Shown here in pieces: positions 1 through 7,979 of a stretch of DNA of 14,284 bases. Position 1 is the stretch's first letter, and every line of letters starts with the position of its first letter. Origin of the DNA: Deltaproteobacteria bacterium (GTDB taxonomy: Bacteria > Desulfobacterota > SM23-61); contig JAOUFX010000016.1 of assembly GCA_029857975.1 (NCBI GenBank), positions 1 to 14,284 on the forward strand. The letters run 5' to 3'. The position numbers were made by a program, and so were the translations under genes. The notes below the pieces were generated by a model. That model searched no databases. It saw nothing but the letters and a program-made list of their open reading frames with translations, and was not told the origin of the DNA.

Positions 1-1
1 A

Positions 2-526
2 AATCATCAGTCCTGGAGGTTTTTAATCGTCACCAACAAAGGTCTGATCACCCAAATGGCTGATGCGGTCAAGGCCAAGACCGAACTCCTGGCTTCCTGG
101 CCCGAGGCCGGGCAGTTCGGTGAGACCGTAGGACGTTGGCGAAAGACTTCTGACTTTTTCCGCGGCGCGCCGGTATGTATTGCCGTATTGATGAGCAAAT
201 ACTCGAGCATCGCCGACCAGATTCTGCGAGCCCGCGGGGAGTCGGATTCGGTTGCCCGGGAGATCCGCTCTTACCGTCAGTTTGGCAACTCTACCTTGCA
301 GAGCATCGCCGCCGCCGTCACCTACCTTTTGCTCATCCTCCATTATTTTGGTTTGGGTGCAACCTGGATGGGGGGGCCCCAACAGGCCAAGAAAGAAATC
401 GAGCAAATCTTGGGCGTTGCTGGGGGATGGGATTTCGTGAACCTGATCCCCGTAGGGTATCCTGCGGAGACTCCCGAGGTTCGCCCCCGGAAGCCGATTG
501 CCGAAGTGATACAATTTTTCCGATGA
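2..526 (+). CDS. Nitroreductase family protein, 5'-truncated by the window edge
   Basis: The reading frame is open from base 2, so the true start lies outside the window; the first internal ATG (56) is inside the conserved core. The first visible residues, NHQSWRFLIV, match the FMN-contacting N-terminal motif of nitroreductases. Near the end, GLGATWMGG followed by LIPVGYP and a RKP motif is the usual C-terminal signature of the family. Family members are cytosolic FMN flavoproteins that use NAD(P)H to reduce nitroaromatics, quinones or other acceptors; the substrate here cannot be read from sequence. The stop codon overlaps the ATG of the downstream acyl-CoA ligase by 4 nt (ATGA), which implies translational coupling. 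About 174 residues are visible. The family call is secure, the specific reaction unknown. Confidence 0.88.
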   Translation, partial: NHQSWRFLIVTNKGLITQMADAVKAKTELLASWPEAGQFGETVGRWRKTSDFFRGAPVCIAVLMSKYSSIADQILRARGESDSVAREIRSYRQFGNSTLQSIAAAVTYLLLILHYFGLGATWMGGPQQAKKEIEQILGVAGGWDFVNLIPVGYPAETPEVRPRKPIAEVIQFFR

Positions 527-2028
527 ACCTTGTCGATTTTATCAAGGAGCGGGCGAGAGAATTCGGCAATAAAATTTTTCTCTGGGAGAAGAGTAATTCG
601 CTTACCTACCGCGAATTCGACCGGGTTACCGATCGCTTGGGGGCCTCGCTTCAGTCGCTGGGTTTAAAAAAGGGGGATCATGCGGCGGTTCTCTTTCCCA
701 ACAGCTTGGATGCGTTGCTTTGCTATTTTTCCATCATCAAGGTTGGAGGAACGGTCATTCCTATCAACCCGCTCTATACCCCCCGAGAAATTGTCTTTCT
801 GCTAAGCAACTCGGAGGCTAAATTTTTACTGTCCACCGTTCAATTCCAAAAAACAATTGAAGGGATTCAGGCCCGGGTCCCAACCCTAAAAAAGGCCATT
901 TTCCGCGAAAGAGCGGATTCGTCAATCTTCAAGACCGTGGAGCGTTTGATTCCTGCGGCCAGGTCTCTCCAGCCCCTGGATCTCAATTCCGAAGACAACG
1001 CCATTATCTTTTACACCTCCGGAACTCTGGGACAACCCAAGGGGGTCATACTCACCCATGGGAATTTCACGTTCTCCGGACCGAACATCGCTGGGGCTTA
1101 TGGTTTGCAGGAAGAGGACATTACGCTGGTCGTCCTACCCCTGGTGCATGTCTTCGCTTTGGCCAGCCCGGTTTTCGGCAGCCTGAGTTCCGGCGGGACT
1201 ATGGTCATCCTGGAACGCTTTCAAGCCGAATCCGTTCTCCAGGCTTTTGCCAACTATCGCATTACGTGGTTCCCCGGAGTTCCCACAATGTTTAATTACC
1301 TCTATCACGCCTACGAAAAAGGATCCTACAAAATCTCTTCCATCCGGATGGGTTTATCCGGTGGGTCTTCCCTCTCGGTCGAGCTGCTAAAAAATTGGGA
1401 GAGGCGCTTTCATGCAGAAATCTTGGAAGTATACGGCCTTACCGAGTCTACCGGCCTCGTTACGGCCAACCCCGTGCATGGGGTGAGAAAAGCCGGCTCC
1501 ATCGGCCTTGCCGTCCCCAATGTTCAGACCCGCTTGATCGACCAAGATGGAAAAGAAGTCATCCGGGGAGAGGTTGGCGAATTGCTTTTCAAAGGTGCCA
1601 ATGCCGCCAAAGGATACTGGAAACTTCCGGAGCTAACCAGGGAATCTATCCGGGACGGATGGGTCTATACGGGGGATTTAGCGAGGCAGGATGAAGAGGG
1701 ATATTTTTACATCGTCGGTCGGAAAAAAGACTTGATTATCACCGGCGGTTATAATATCTATCCCCGGGAGATCGAGGAAGTCCTCTACACCCACCCGGGG
1801 GTCTACGAAGCGGCAGTTATCGGCATCCCGGATGAAGTGAAGGGAGAAATTCCCAAGGCCTTCATCACTCTCAAGCCCGGGCAGCAAACCTCCGTGGGGG
1901 AGATTATCGATTATTGCAAGGCCCATCTGGCTCCCTATAAAATTCCCCGCCAGGTGGAGATTCGTTCCGAGCTTCCCAAATCCTCCACTGGAAAAATTTT
2001 AACTCGCGAACTAAAGAATAAAGGTTAA
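523..2028 (+). CDS. AMP-forming acyl-CoA synthetase (long-chain fatty acid-CoA ligase type)
   Basis: An ANL-superfamily enzyme of 501 residues that activates a carboxylic acid with ATP to an acyl-adenylate and then a CoA thioester. Visible motifs in order are the P-loop YTSGTLGQPKG (about 164-174, with Leu where Thr is more usual), YGLTEST (about 304), YTGDLA (about 382) and the C-terminal PKSSTGKIL, whose Lys (about 491) is the adenylation lysine. Length is normal for the family. The ATG at 523 overlaps the nitroreductase stop by 4 nt. The frame is open upstream to 175, but that stretch lies inside the nitroreductase and is not coding. It is followed 3 nt later by the AmpG-like gene. The chain length of the substrate is undetermined; medium- or long-chain acids are plausible from overall resemblance. 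Confidence 0.9.
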   Translation: MNLVDFIKERAREFGNKIFLWEKSNSLTYREFDRVTDRLGASLQSLGLKKGDHAAVLFPNSLDALLCYFSIIKVGGTVIPINPLYTPREIVFLLSNSEAKFLLSTVQFQKTIEGIQARVPTLKKAIFRERADSSIFKTVERLIPAARSLQPLDLNSEDNAIIFYTSGTLGQPKGVILTHGNFTFSGPNIAGAYGLQEEDITLVVLPLVHVFALASPVFGSLSSGGTMVILERFQAESVLQAFANYRITWFPGVPTMFNYLYHAYEKGSYKISSIRMGLSGGSSLSVELLKNWERRFHAEILEVYGLTESTGLVTANPVHGVRKAGSIGLAVPNVQTRLIDQDGKEVIRGEVGELLFKGANAAKGYWKLPELTRESIRDGWVYTGDLARQDEEGYFYIVGRKKDLIITGGYNIYPREIEEVLYTHPGVYEAAVIGIPDEVKGEIPKAFITLKPGQQTSVGEIIDYCKAHLAPYKIPRQVEIRSELPKSSTGKILTRELKNKG

Positions 2029-2031
2029 AGA

Positions 2032-3246
2032 TTGCTTACCACCCGCACCAAAATGGCCGTAGTGGCGCTCCTCTATTTTTCCGAGGGCCTTCCTTTCGGC
2101 CTGATCAACAACGCTCTCTCGGTATATTTTCGGGTAAAAAAAATCTCCCTGGAGGAAATCGGGCTGCTCAGTCTTTTAGGATTGGCCTGGTCTTTCAAAC
2201 TCCTGTGGGCTCCCCTGGTCGACCGGTTCGGCCGGAGATATTTCTGGATCATTCCCGCCCAGCTGGCTGTCGCCCTTTGCAGCGCGGTGCTGGCGGCATT
2301 TGATCCAGTAACTGAAAAAGCCATGTTTTGGCTGGCTCTGGCCGGTATTTGTCTGGCCTCCGCTACCCAGGACATTGCTGCCGACGCCTACACCATAGAT
2401 ATTTTGGACGAAAAAGAGCTGGGACCGGCGAACGGGGTCCGTTCTGCATCTTACCGGGTAGCCCTGATCGCCGCCGGTGGCCTTTTAGTAATGCTGAGCG
2501 ATTCCTTCGGATGGTCCTTCGTTTTCATCGCCACGGCGTTGATCATGGCCGTTTTGGCGATGATGGTTCTGAGTTTCCCTGCCTTCCGCAGGGGAAGGCC
2601 AGCCGTTTCCAACCGGCCATCTCTCTGGCAGCAATGGGTAGGACCTATCCGCCTCCTTTTCCAACGGCCGAACTTCTTGGCGGCCGTTATCTTCATCCTT
2701 ACCTTCAAAGTAGGTGAAGCCATGTTAGTGGCTATGGCCAACCCCTTCTGGATCGACCGGGGGTTTACTCCCGGACAGATCGGCTTTGTCGTGGGCACCC
2801 TGGGAACCCTGGCCAGTATTGTCGGGGCCATGACTGGAGGATCTTTGACAGCCCGCTGGGGAATTGGGAAATCCCTCTGGATTTTAGGCGCGGTTCAAGC
2901 CAGCGCCAGCCTGGGGTACACGCTGGCTTCTCTTCCCTTCGCTCCGGCTTTCTCCATTTACTTTGCGGCCCTTCTGGAAAGCCTGGCCATCGGCCTGGCC
3001 ACCTCCGCTTTCTTAAGCTTCCTGATGAAACTCTGCGACAAAAGATTTAGTGCCACCCACTATGCTTTTCTCAGCACCCTTTTCGGCCTCGGCCGGTCTA
3101 TGGCCGGAGTCGTCAGCGGCTATTCCGCCTCTTTTTTAGGTTATCCGGTCTTTTTCTTTGCTACCTTCCTGATCGGCCTGGCGCCCCTGCTGATGATCCC
3201 GTTCTTGCAACCTACTCTGGCCTGGGTTCCCAAGGAGGAAAAATGA
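2032..3246 (+). CDS. ampG: AmpG-like MFS permease (probable muropeptide importer)
   Basis: A 404-residue major-facilitator protein made almost wholly of hydrophobic segments (about 12 predicted by eye). The N-terminal YFSEGLPFGLINNALSVYF and the following WAPLVDRFGRR resemble AmpG and related acetyl-CoA-transporter-type MFS proteins. AmpG imports GlcNAc-1,6-anhydroMurNAc and its peptides across the inner membrane. The next gene is a NagZ homologue, which acts on exactly this imported substrate, so the neighbourhood supports the assignment. The start is TTG at 2032, preceded by AAAGG at 2020-2024 with 7-nt spacing; the next ATG (2053) has no ribosome site. The 3' end overlaps the nagZ start by 4 nt. 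The general MFS call is sure; AmpG specificity is inferred from similarity plus context. Confidence 0.8.
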   Translation: MLTTRTKMAVVALLYFSEGLPFGLINNALSVYFRVKKISLEEIGLLSLLGLAWSFKLLWAPLVDRFGRRYFWIIPAQLAVALCSAVLAAFDPVTEKAMFWLALAGICLASATQDIAADAYTIDILDEKELGPANGVRSASYRVALIAAGGLLVMLSDSFGWSFVFIATALIMAVLAMMVLSFPAFRRGRPAVSNRPSLWQQWVGPIRLLFQRPNFLAAVIFILTFKVGEAMLVAMANPFWIDRGFTPGQIGFVVGTLGTLASIVGAMTGGSLTARWGIGKSLWILGAVQASASLGYTLASLPFAPAFSIYFAALLESLAIGLATSAFLSFLMKLCDKRFSATHYAFLSTLFGLGRSMAGVVSGYSASFLGYPVFFFATFLIGLAPLLMIPFLQPTLAWVPKEEK

Positions 3247-4334
3247 TTTCCAAGGAACTGAAGGAAAAGACCGCTCAGATGATCATGGTGGGGTTCCCTG
3301 AGGCCGAGCTGGCAGAAGAATGCCCCATTGTCCGTGCCATAAAAAATTATTCTCTCGGCGGCGTGATTCTTTACAACATCGACCTAAAATGTTACCTCGA
3401 TGAGCAGAAGAAGGCCGATCTGACCCGGAATGAAGCGGCCCGGATCTGCCCGAAAAATATCATCTCTCCCGATCAGCTCCAGGCCCTTACGTCCGGGTTG
3501 CAAAAATATTCCCGCGGTCCTCTTCTAATAGCGGTCGACCAGGAAGGGGGGATCGTGAGCCGGCTTGGACCCGCTGCTGGATTTCTGGAGACTCCGACTC
3601 CCCAATCCCTCGGAGAGAAGGATGATCCGGCTTTGACTGCCCAGGCGGCAGAAGCAATGGCCAAAGATCTCAAGTTAAGCGGGATCAACCTCAACTTGGC
3701 CCCGGTGGTGGACCTGGACCTCAACGCCGCGGGCCTGATTTCCCGCAACGGCCGTTCCTTCGGATCAGACCCGAAGCGGGTTTATCGGCACGCCAAAGCC
3801 TTCCTTCTCGCCCACCGGCAACAGGGGATCCTGACCTGCCTGAAACATTTTCCGGGGAAAGGGAGCGCGGGCCAGGACACGCATTTCGAGGTAGCCGACG
3901 TAACGTCCCTTTACCAGCCTCAGGAAATCCACCCCTTCTCCTGGTTAATTGAGGAAGGAATAGCTGACACGGTAATGACTTCGCATATTTACCACCTTGG
4001 ATGGGACAAGAAATTTCCCATAACCCTATCCCCGAAAATTTTGCGGATCCTCCTGAGGGAAAAGATAGGCTACCAGGGCGTGGTCATTTCCGATGACCTG
4101 CAAATGGGCGCAATTGTCAAGCGGTTCAGCCTGGAAGAGTCCTGTCTGCTGGCTGTCGAGGCGGGTGTGGACATTCTGCTGGCTTCCAATAACAGCCCGG
4201 AAGGGAATGACCCGGATCTTTTCCTGCGCATGTTCGAAGCCCTGATCAAAGGTTTCGAGAAGAAACGCATCTCCAAATCTATGATCGAAACTTCCCATGC
4301 CCGGATCATGGAATTGAAAAAGCGGATCTCTTAA
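3243..4334 (+). CDS. nagZ: Beta-N-acetylglucosaminidase, NagZ type (glycoside hydrolase family 3)
   Basis: A 363-residue single-domain GH3 protein. NagZ removes GlcNAc from GlcNAc-anhydroMurNAc-peptides in the cytoplasm during peptidoglycan recycling. Visible landmarks are VDQEGGIVSRL, NLNLAPVVDL, SRNGRSFGSD, then KHFPGKG (from K201) followed by DTH (D212, H214), which corresponds to the Asp/His acid-base pair of NagZ. The nucleophile is in SDDLQMG (D284). There is no signal peptide, as expected for the cytosolic enzyme. The segment around residues 45-70 is longer and more charged than in short NagZ proteins. The start is ATG 3243 with AAGGAGG at 3232-3238, overlapping the permease stop by 4 nt. 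Pairing with an AmpG-like importer makes an importer-hydrolase module. A broader GH3 hexosaminidase role remains possible. Confidence 0.9.
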   Translation: MISKELKEKTAQMIMVGFPEAELAEECPIVRAIKNYSLGGVILYNIDLKCYLDEQKKADLTRNEAARICPKNIISPDQLQALTSGLQKYSRGPLLIAVDQEGGIVSRLGPAAGFLETPTPQSLGEKDDPALTAQAAEAMAKDLKLSGINLNLAPVVDLDLNAAGLISRNGRSFGSDPKRVYRHAKAFLLAHRQQGILTCLKHFPGKGSAGQDTHFEVADVTSLYQPQEIHPFSWLIEEGIADTVMTSHIYHLGWDKKFPITLSPKILRILLREKIGYQGVVISDDLQMGAIVKRFSLEESCLLAVEAGVDILLASNNSPEGNDPDLFLRMFEALIKGFEKKRISKSMIETSHARIMELKKRIS

Positions 4335-4345
4335 AAGCTTTAGCC

Positions 4346-4377
4346 GTGACGATGCTACAAAAGGCTATTATAATAGC
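4346..4377 (+). promoter_or_regulatory. Housekeeping-type promoter with a palindrome over the -10 box
   Basis: A perfect TATAAT at 4369-4374 lies 17 nt downstream of GTGACG (4346-4351), which matches TTGACA at four of six positions. The -10 box sits inside a perfect 14-nt palindrome, GCTATTATAATAGC (4364-4377), which could be an operator. Predicted transcription start is near 4381, between the nagZ stop and the thiamine-diphosphate gene. Only 8 nt would precede ATG 4390, which favours the downstream ATG at 4420. Confidence 0.6.
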
Positions 4378-4407
4378 TGTCTATTTTCAATGGTGTCCCC
4401 CGAACTT

Positions 4408-4499
4408 GAGGTCCATTCGATGAATACCTGGCAAGCCATTGTTTCAGCTCTAAGGGCGGAGAAAACCGAATACCTGTTCGGTTTGCCCAGCGGAGATCT
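4408..4499 (+). repeat. Source copy of a direct repeat: ribosome site and first codons of the ThDP gene
   Basis: The segment from the GAGGTCC ribosome-site region through the first 27 codons of the ThDP enzyme recurs at 7889-7979 in the same orientation. Identity is roughly three quarters to four fifths by eye, with a 1-nt deletion in the second copy. Shared blocks include CCTGGCA, GCTCTAAGG and GTTTGCCCA. Confidence 0.75.
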
Positions 4500-6093
4500 T
4501 TTTTATGATGCCCTTTACGATGTCCCGGAAATCAAGACGGTTCTGGTGAGGGAGGAAAGTGCGGGGCCCTTTATGGCTATGGGCTATAGCCGGGTTTCGG
4601 GCAAACCGGGAATCTGTTATGCTCCCAGTGGTCCTGGAGTTGCCCATCTGGTACCCGGGGTCTTAGAAGCGCAATCCGCCTGTCTTCCGGTCATCGCCAT
4701 TGGCTGCAGTTCCAAGAGGGCCAACGCGGGGATGGGCGCCTTTCAAGAAGTGGATCAAATATCCATACTGAAATCCATCACCAAGTGGTGCGAACGGGTC
4801 ACCGAACCGGAGCGGATTTTCTGGGTGATGCGGCGAGCCTTTTCTTTAGCCACCAATGGGAAGCCTGGACCGGTGTATGTGGATATTCCCCGGGATGTTG
4901 GCGCCCGGGAAACCAGTTTGGAGAAATACGTGCCCGCCGAATACCCGCTGAAAAGTTCGGGAGATCCCCAAAGAATCAAGGAGGCGGCGACCCTATTGCT
5001 GAAGGCCAGAAGGCCGGTCATTGTCGCTGGAGGTGGCGCGATTAGTTCCCGAGCCTTTGAAGAGGTGAGAAAATTTGCCGAGCTTTTGAACCTTCCGGTT
5101 ATGACCACTCCCTGCGGGAGGGGGATCCTGTCAGAAGAGCATTCCCTGGCTTTTGGATTGGTGGGGCTGTACTTTTCGAAGGTGGGGGAAAAAGTGTATG
5201 GGGAATCAGATCTACTGATGACCCTGGGATCCAGGAACGAAGACTTTCAGTCGGGAGAACAGAAATTTTTTCCCAGGGGGGCCAGGTACATCCAGGTGGA
5301 CATCGACCCCGAAGAGATCGGGCGGAACTGGATCCCCGATGTGGCTGTCGTGGGAGACGTAAAATTAGTGCTGCGGGCTCTTATCAAAGAACTCCAAAAA
5401 GGAGGGGTAAAAAAGGGGAAAGGAAATGATCGAATCTCGGAATTGCTGAAGGAGAAAGATGGCTATGAAGCCAAGGTGAAGAGGGAGTGCCGCACGGATT
5501 CAGTCCCTATCAAAACGAAGCGGGTCATCCGGGAAATGTATGAAGTCTTTGGAAAGGATACCATTCTGGTAAACGAAAACGGATCCCAGGACCTCTGGTC
5601 CTATTACTGGCCCTATTATAAAGTTGGACAAATAAATTCCTGCGTGGCCCCCGGTGAGCAGACCTGCATGGGGGGAGGGTGTTCTGCGGCCATCGGAGCC
5701 AAACTGGCCATGCCGGATAAGAATGTGGTGTGCCCTACGGGGGATGGGGCTTTTCAAATGTTCATGAAGGAGCTCCCCACAGCCGTGCAGCACCAGGCGC
5801 CGGTCGCCTATTTGATTTTGAATAATTTCAGCCTCGGCTGGATAAAATTTGGCCAGAGGAAGCGGGGAAATCGGTTTATTTCCACCGACTTCAAAGTTCA
5901 ACCCGATTTTGTCCAGGTCGCCCGGGCCAGCCAGTGCTATGGGGAAAGGGTTGAGAAGCCTGAAGACATCCGCCCCGCTCTGGAAAGGGCACTGAAAGCC
6001 ACCCGGGAAGGGATACCGGCCGTACTCGACTTTGTCGTAGATGGATGGGACTTTGCCGCCGGGTTCCTGAGATTCTACCAGCGGCTAGCTTGA
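4420..6093 (+). CDS. Thiamine-diphosphate-dependent enzyme, acetolactate synthase-like
   Basis: A 557-residue protein with the three-domain layout of the acetolactate synthase, benzoylformate decarboxylase and oxalyl-CoA decarboxylase superfamily. The N-terminal pyrimidine-binding domain starts with WQAIVSALRAEKTEYLFGLPSG and carries the catalytic-type Glu in REESAG (E45/E46). The middle domain is recognisable by GGGAISSRAFEE. The C-terminal domain has the ThDP/Mg motif GDGAF (G441-D442-G443), then 24 residues, then NN (N468-N469). ATG 4420 is chosen because GAGG (4408-4411) precedes it at suitable spacing and it suits the promoter at 4346; ATG 4390 would add 10 residues but has no ribosome site. 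No small regulatory subunit lies nearby, so a biosynthetic acetolactate synthase is not established. It may be a decarboxylase or lyase of unknown substrate. A decayed copy of its 5' end lies at 7889-7979. Confidence 0.88.
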   Translation: MNTWQAIVSALRAEKTEYLFGLPSGDLFYDALYDVPEIKTVLVREESAGPFMAMGYSRVSGKPGICYAPSGPGVAHLVPGVLEAQSACLPVIAIGCSSKRANAGMGAFQEVDQISILKSITKWCERVTEPERIFWVMRRAFSLATNGKPGPVYVDIPRDVGARETSLEKYVPAEYPLKSSGDPQRIKEAATLLLKARRPVIVAGGGAISSRAFEEVRKFAELLNLPVMTTPCGRGILSEEHSLAFGLVGLYFSKVGEKVYGESDLLMTLGSRNEDFQSGEQKFFPRGARYIQVDIDPEEIGRNWIPDVAVVGDVKLVLRALIKELQKGGVKKGKGNDRISELLKEKDGYEAKVKRECRTDSVPIKTKRVIREMYEVFGKDTILVNENGSQDLWSYYWPYYKVGQINSCVAPGEQTCMGGGCSAAIGAKLAMPDKNVVCPTGDGAFQMFMKELPTAVQHQAPVAYLILNNFSLGWIKFGQRKRGNRFISTDFKVQPDFVQVARASQCYGERVEKPEDIRPALERALKATREGIPAVLDFVVDGWDFAAGFLRFYQRLA

Positions 6094-6323
6094 TGGAAGG
6101 TAGCAAAGGGGGCGGCCAACAGCAGTAAACTTCGCGTCGAGTATCTGAGCGGCCTGACCTACCTGCCCGATGGTACCCTGCTCATTTCAGATGTCTCCAA
6201 AAACCTGTTGCGCGCGCTGAGTACCTATCTCTACGGAGCGAGCCTTCCTTTGCGAAAACAGCTCGGCACCAAAAAGCAAAATTAGAAAGTCCAAAGGTAA
6301 ACAGCGATAAGCGACGAACATCG
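6094..6323 (+). pseudogene. Intergenic stretch with a possible beta-propeller (NHL/SMP-30-like) remnant
   Basis: Between the ThDP enzyme and the propeller protein, one frame is open from 6094 to a TAG at 6283-6285 without any usable start codon. It reads SKLRVEYLSGLTYLPDGTLL from 6124 and continues as ISDVSKNLL. The LPDGTLLISD pattern looks like one blade of an NHL or SMP-30-type propeller. No start, no ribosome site and only about 60 codons suggest a gene fragment. The identification rests on one motif and is weak. No clear promoter for the next gene was found here. Confidence 0.3.
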
Positions 6324-7934
6324 ATGAGATCAAAAAGAATTTCTTATTGGCTCCCGGTGATCTTTGCTCTTTTGGCCTTATTCACGGTCGGGGATGGTCT
6401 GGCTGAACCGATCGATCAATGGCATGGGAGGAATCCTTTCCCAGAGGGCAGTCTCCTCCGCATCTATTACGGAAATGGCTTTTTCCTCGCCGTGGGAGAA
6501 TTCGGCGCGATCTATACCTCCGGCGATGGAGCCAACTGGACATGGAGGAACTCGGGAACAAAACATTTTATTTATGATGTAGTCTATGGCGGTGGCACCT
6601 TCGTTGCTGTGGGTACTGGTGGGACGGTCCTCACATCCTCTGATGGAGTAACCTGGATATCTCAGAATGCCGGCATAAGCGACCTTATCAGCGGTATAAC
6701 CTACGGCAGGGATGTTTTTGTGGCCGTGGGGGATCAGGGGCTGATCCTAACCTCTCCCAATGGCGCAGACTGGACGCTAAGGAATGCAGGAACCCATCAA
6801 GGACTTAAAAAGGTCGTCTTTGGCAACAATACCTTCGTCGCTGTTGGAGTTGGCGGGGCCATTCTCACTTCTCCCGATGGAGTCGCCTGGAGCGTGGTCG
6901 CATCCGGAACCACCCGGGATCTGGAGGGCATTACCTACGGGAACAACACTTTTGTGGCTGTGGGGGCCGCCGTCCTTACCTCACCCGATGGGGCCACTTG
7001 GACGGAGAGGCCCATAGGAACGAATCATTTCTGCTTTGCCGTCGCCCACGGGAGCGGCACCTTGGTAGTTGTAGCGGATAACGGTATTATTCTGACTTCC
7101 CCCGACGGGTCCGCGTGGACTCATAGAAATTCAGGGACCCCGTTCGCGCTGTGGACGGTTGCCTATGGCAAGAACAATTTCATTGCCGCGGGGGAGGGAG
7201 GAATTCTCCTTCAATCTGAATCTTTACCCAGCCCCGAGATCTCCGCATCCCCCGCTTCCATTGACTTTGGATCGGTAAATGTGGGGAGTTCATCATCCAT
7301 GAATCTGACCATCACGAATTCCGGGTTGGCCGATGTCCTTATTCAGAGGCTGACCATTAGCGGACCCAATGTCATCGACTTCATCACCCAGAATGACCAT
7401 TGCACGGGCACAGTCCTCCCCCCATCTCAAAATTGCACCGTCCAGATCGTATTCTCCCCCCACGAGCTAGGGTCTAAGAGTGCAACTTTCTCCATCTCCT
7501 CCAATGATCCCGATACCCCAGCCCAAACGGTTTTCTTGAGTGGAAACAGCGGCGGTTTTTTTTCCAGTACGAATGAGAGCTATTGTTTCATCTCCTTCTC
7601 GACGCTCGGTTCAGAACTTGAAGATTATGTTGGAATGCTGCGAACATTTCGGGATATCTTTTTGATGGAGAGCAAACTGGGAAGGATGCTGGTAGCTTTC
7701 TACTATCAGCATTCCCCCTCCCTGGTCCATTTCATCGCCCGGCACGATTTTTTCAAGGAAGTTGTGCAGATGGGTTTGGTACCGCTTGTGACCATTTCTT
7801 ACCTGGCCCTTTACACCTCCCCAGCCGAAAAGGCTTTCTTCTTTGTCCTGTTAACGGGGATAGGAATAGCCCGATGGCTGAAGATGCGGAGGTCCTTCCG
7901 AGGAATGCCTGGCAGGCCATTTTCTCCGCTCTAA
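6324..7934 (+). CDS. Secreted seven-blade propeller protein with ASH-like and CFI-box C-terminal domains
   Basis: A 536-residue exported protein of unknown function. Residues 1-27 are a signal peptide (basic start, long hydrophobic run, ending GDGLA). Residues about 43-300 hold seven repeats of roughly 39 residues with core YGNNTFVAVG, then ILTSPDG and W, like the BNR/Ycf48-type blades of a beta-propeller. Residues about 305-405 resemble the ASH / choice-of-anchor-D immunoglobulin-like fold (SPASIDFGSVNVGSSS, VFSPHELGSKSATFSISSND). From about 418 there is a CFI-box C-terminal domain, CFISFSTLGS then LRTFRDIFL and FIARHD, ending in a hydrophobic segment and basic residues. The usual CFIATAAYGS start is altered. 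The last 15 or so residues read through the repeat at 7889 in another frame, so the native end is probably lost. The start is ATG 6324 with no strong ribosome site. Confidence 0.78.
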   Translation: MRSKRISYWLPVIFALLALFTVGDGLAEPIDQWHGRNPFPEGSLLRIYYGNGFFLAVGEFGAIYTSGDGANWTWRNSGTKHFIYDVVYGGGTFVAVGTGGTVLTSSDGVTWISQNAGISDLISGITYGRDVFVAVGDQGLILTSPNGADWTLRNAGTHQGLKKVVFGNNTFVAVGVGGAILTSPDGVAWSVVASGTTRDLEGITYGNNTFVAVGAAVLTSPDGATWTERPIGTNHFCFAVAHGSGTLVVVADNGIILTSPDGSAWTHRNSGTPFALWTVAYGKNNFIAAGEGGILLQSESLPSPEISASPASIDFGSVNVGSSSSMNLTITNSGLADVLIQRLTISGPNVIDFITQNDHCTGTVLPPSQNCTVQIVFSPHELGSKSATFSISSNDPDTPAQTVFLSGNSGGFFSSTNESYCFISFSTLGSELEDYVGMLRTFRDIFLMESKLGRMLVAFYYQHSPSLVHFIARHDFFKEVVQMGLVPLVTISYLALYTSPAEKAFFFVLLTGIGIARWLKMRRSFRGMPGRPFSPL

Positions 7935-7979
7935 GGACGGAAAAACCGCATCTGGGTTCAGTTTGCCCAATGGGGATCT
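7889..7979 (+). repeat. Decayed second copy of the ThDP-enzyme 5' end
   Basis: This stretch matches 4408-4499 in the same orientation, beginning with GAGGTCC, including CCTGGCA, GCTCTAAGG and GTTTGCCCA, and ending at GGATCT. Relative to the intact gene it has lost the ATG (now AGG) and one base in the run after CGGA, so it cannot encode the enzyme. The match stops abruptly at about 7979, where a different gene remnant begins. Confidence 0.75.

Noticed and set aside
23..514. Long - strand open frame opposite the nitroreductase
   Set aside because: It mirrors the nitroreductase coding frame, has no recognisable motif, and runs against a gene with clear family signatures.
175..522. Upstream extension of the acyl-CoA ligase frame
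   Set aside because: The extension is the nitroreductase sequence read in another frame, and the ATG at 523 begins exactly where homology to acyl-CoA ligases starts.
4420..6093. Calling the ThDP enzyme acetolactate synthase IlvB
   Set aside because: No regulatory subunit or branched-chain amino acid genes are nearby, and the motifs seen are shared by several decarboxylases and lyases.
6378..7017. Short frames on both strands inside the propeller gene
   Set aside because: The blade repeats create repeated open stretches in other frames; none has a ribosome site or motif.
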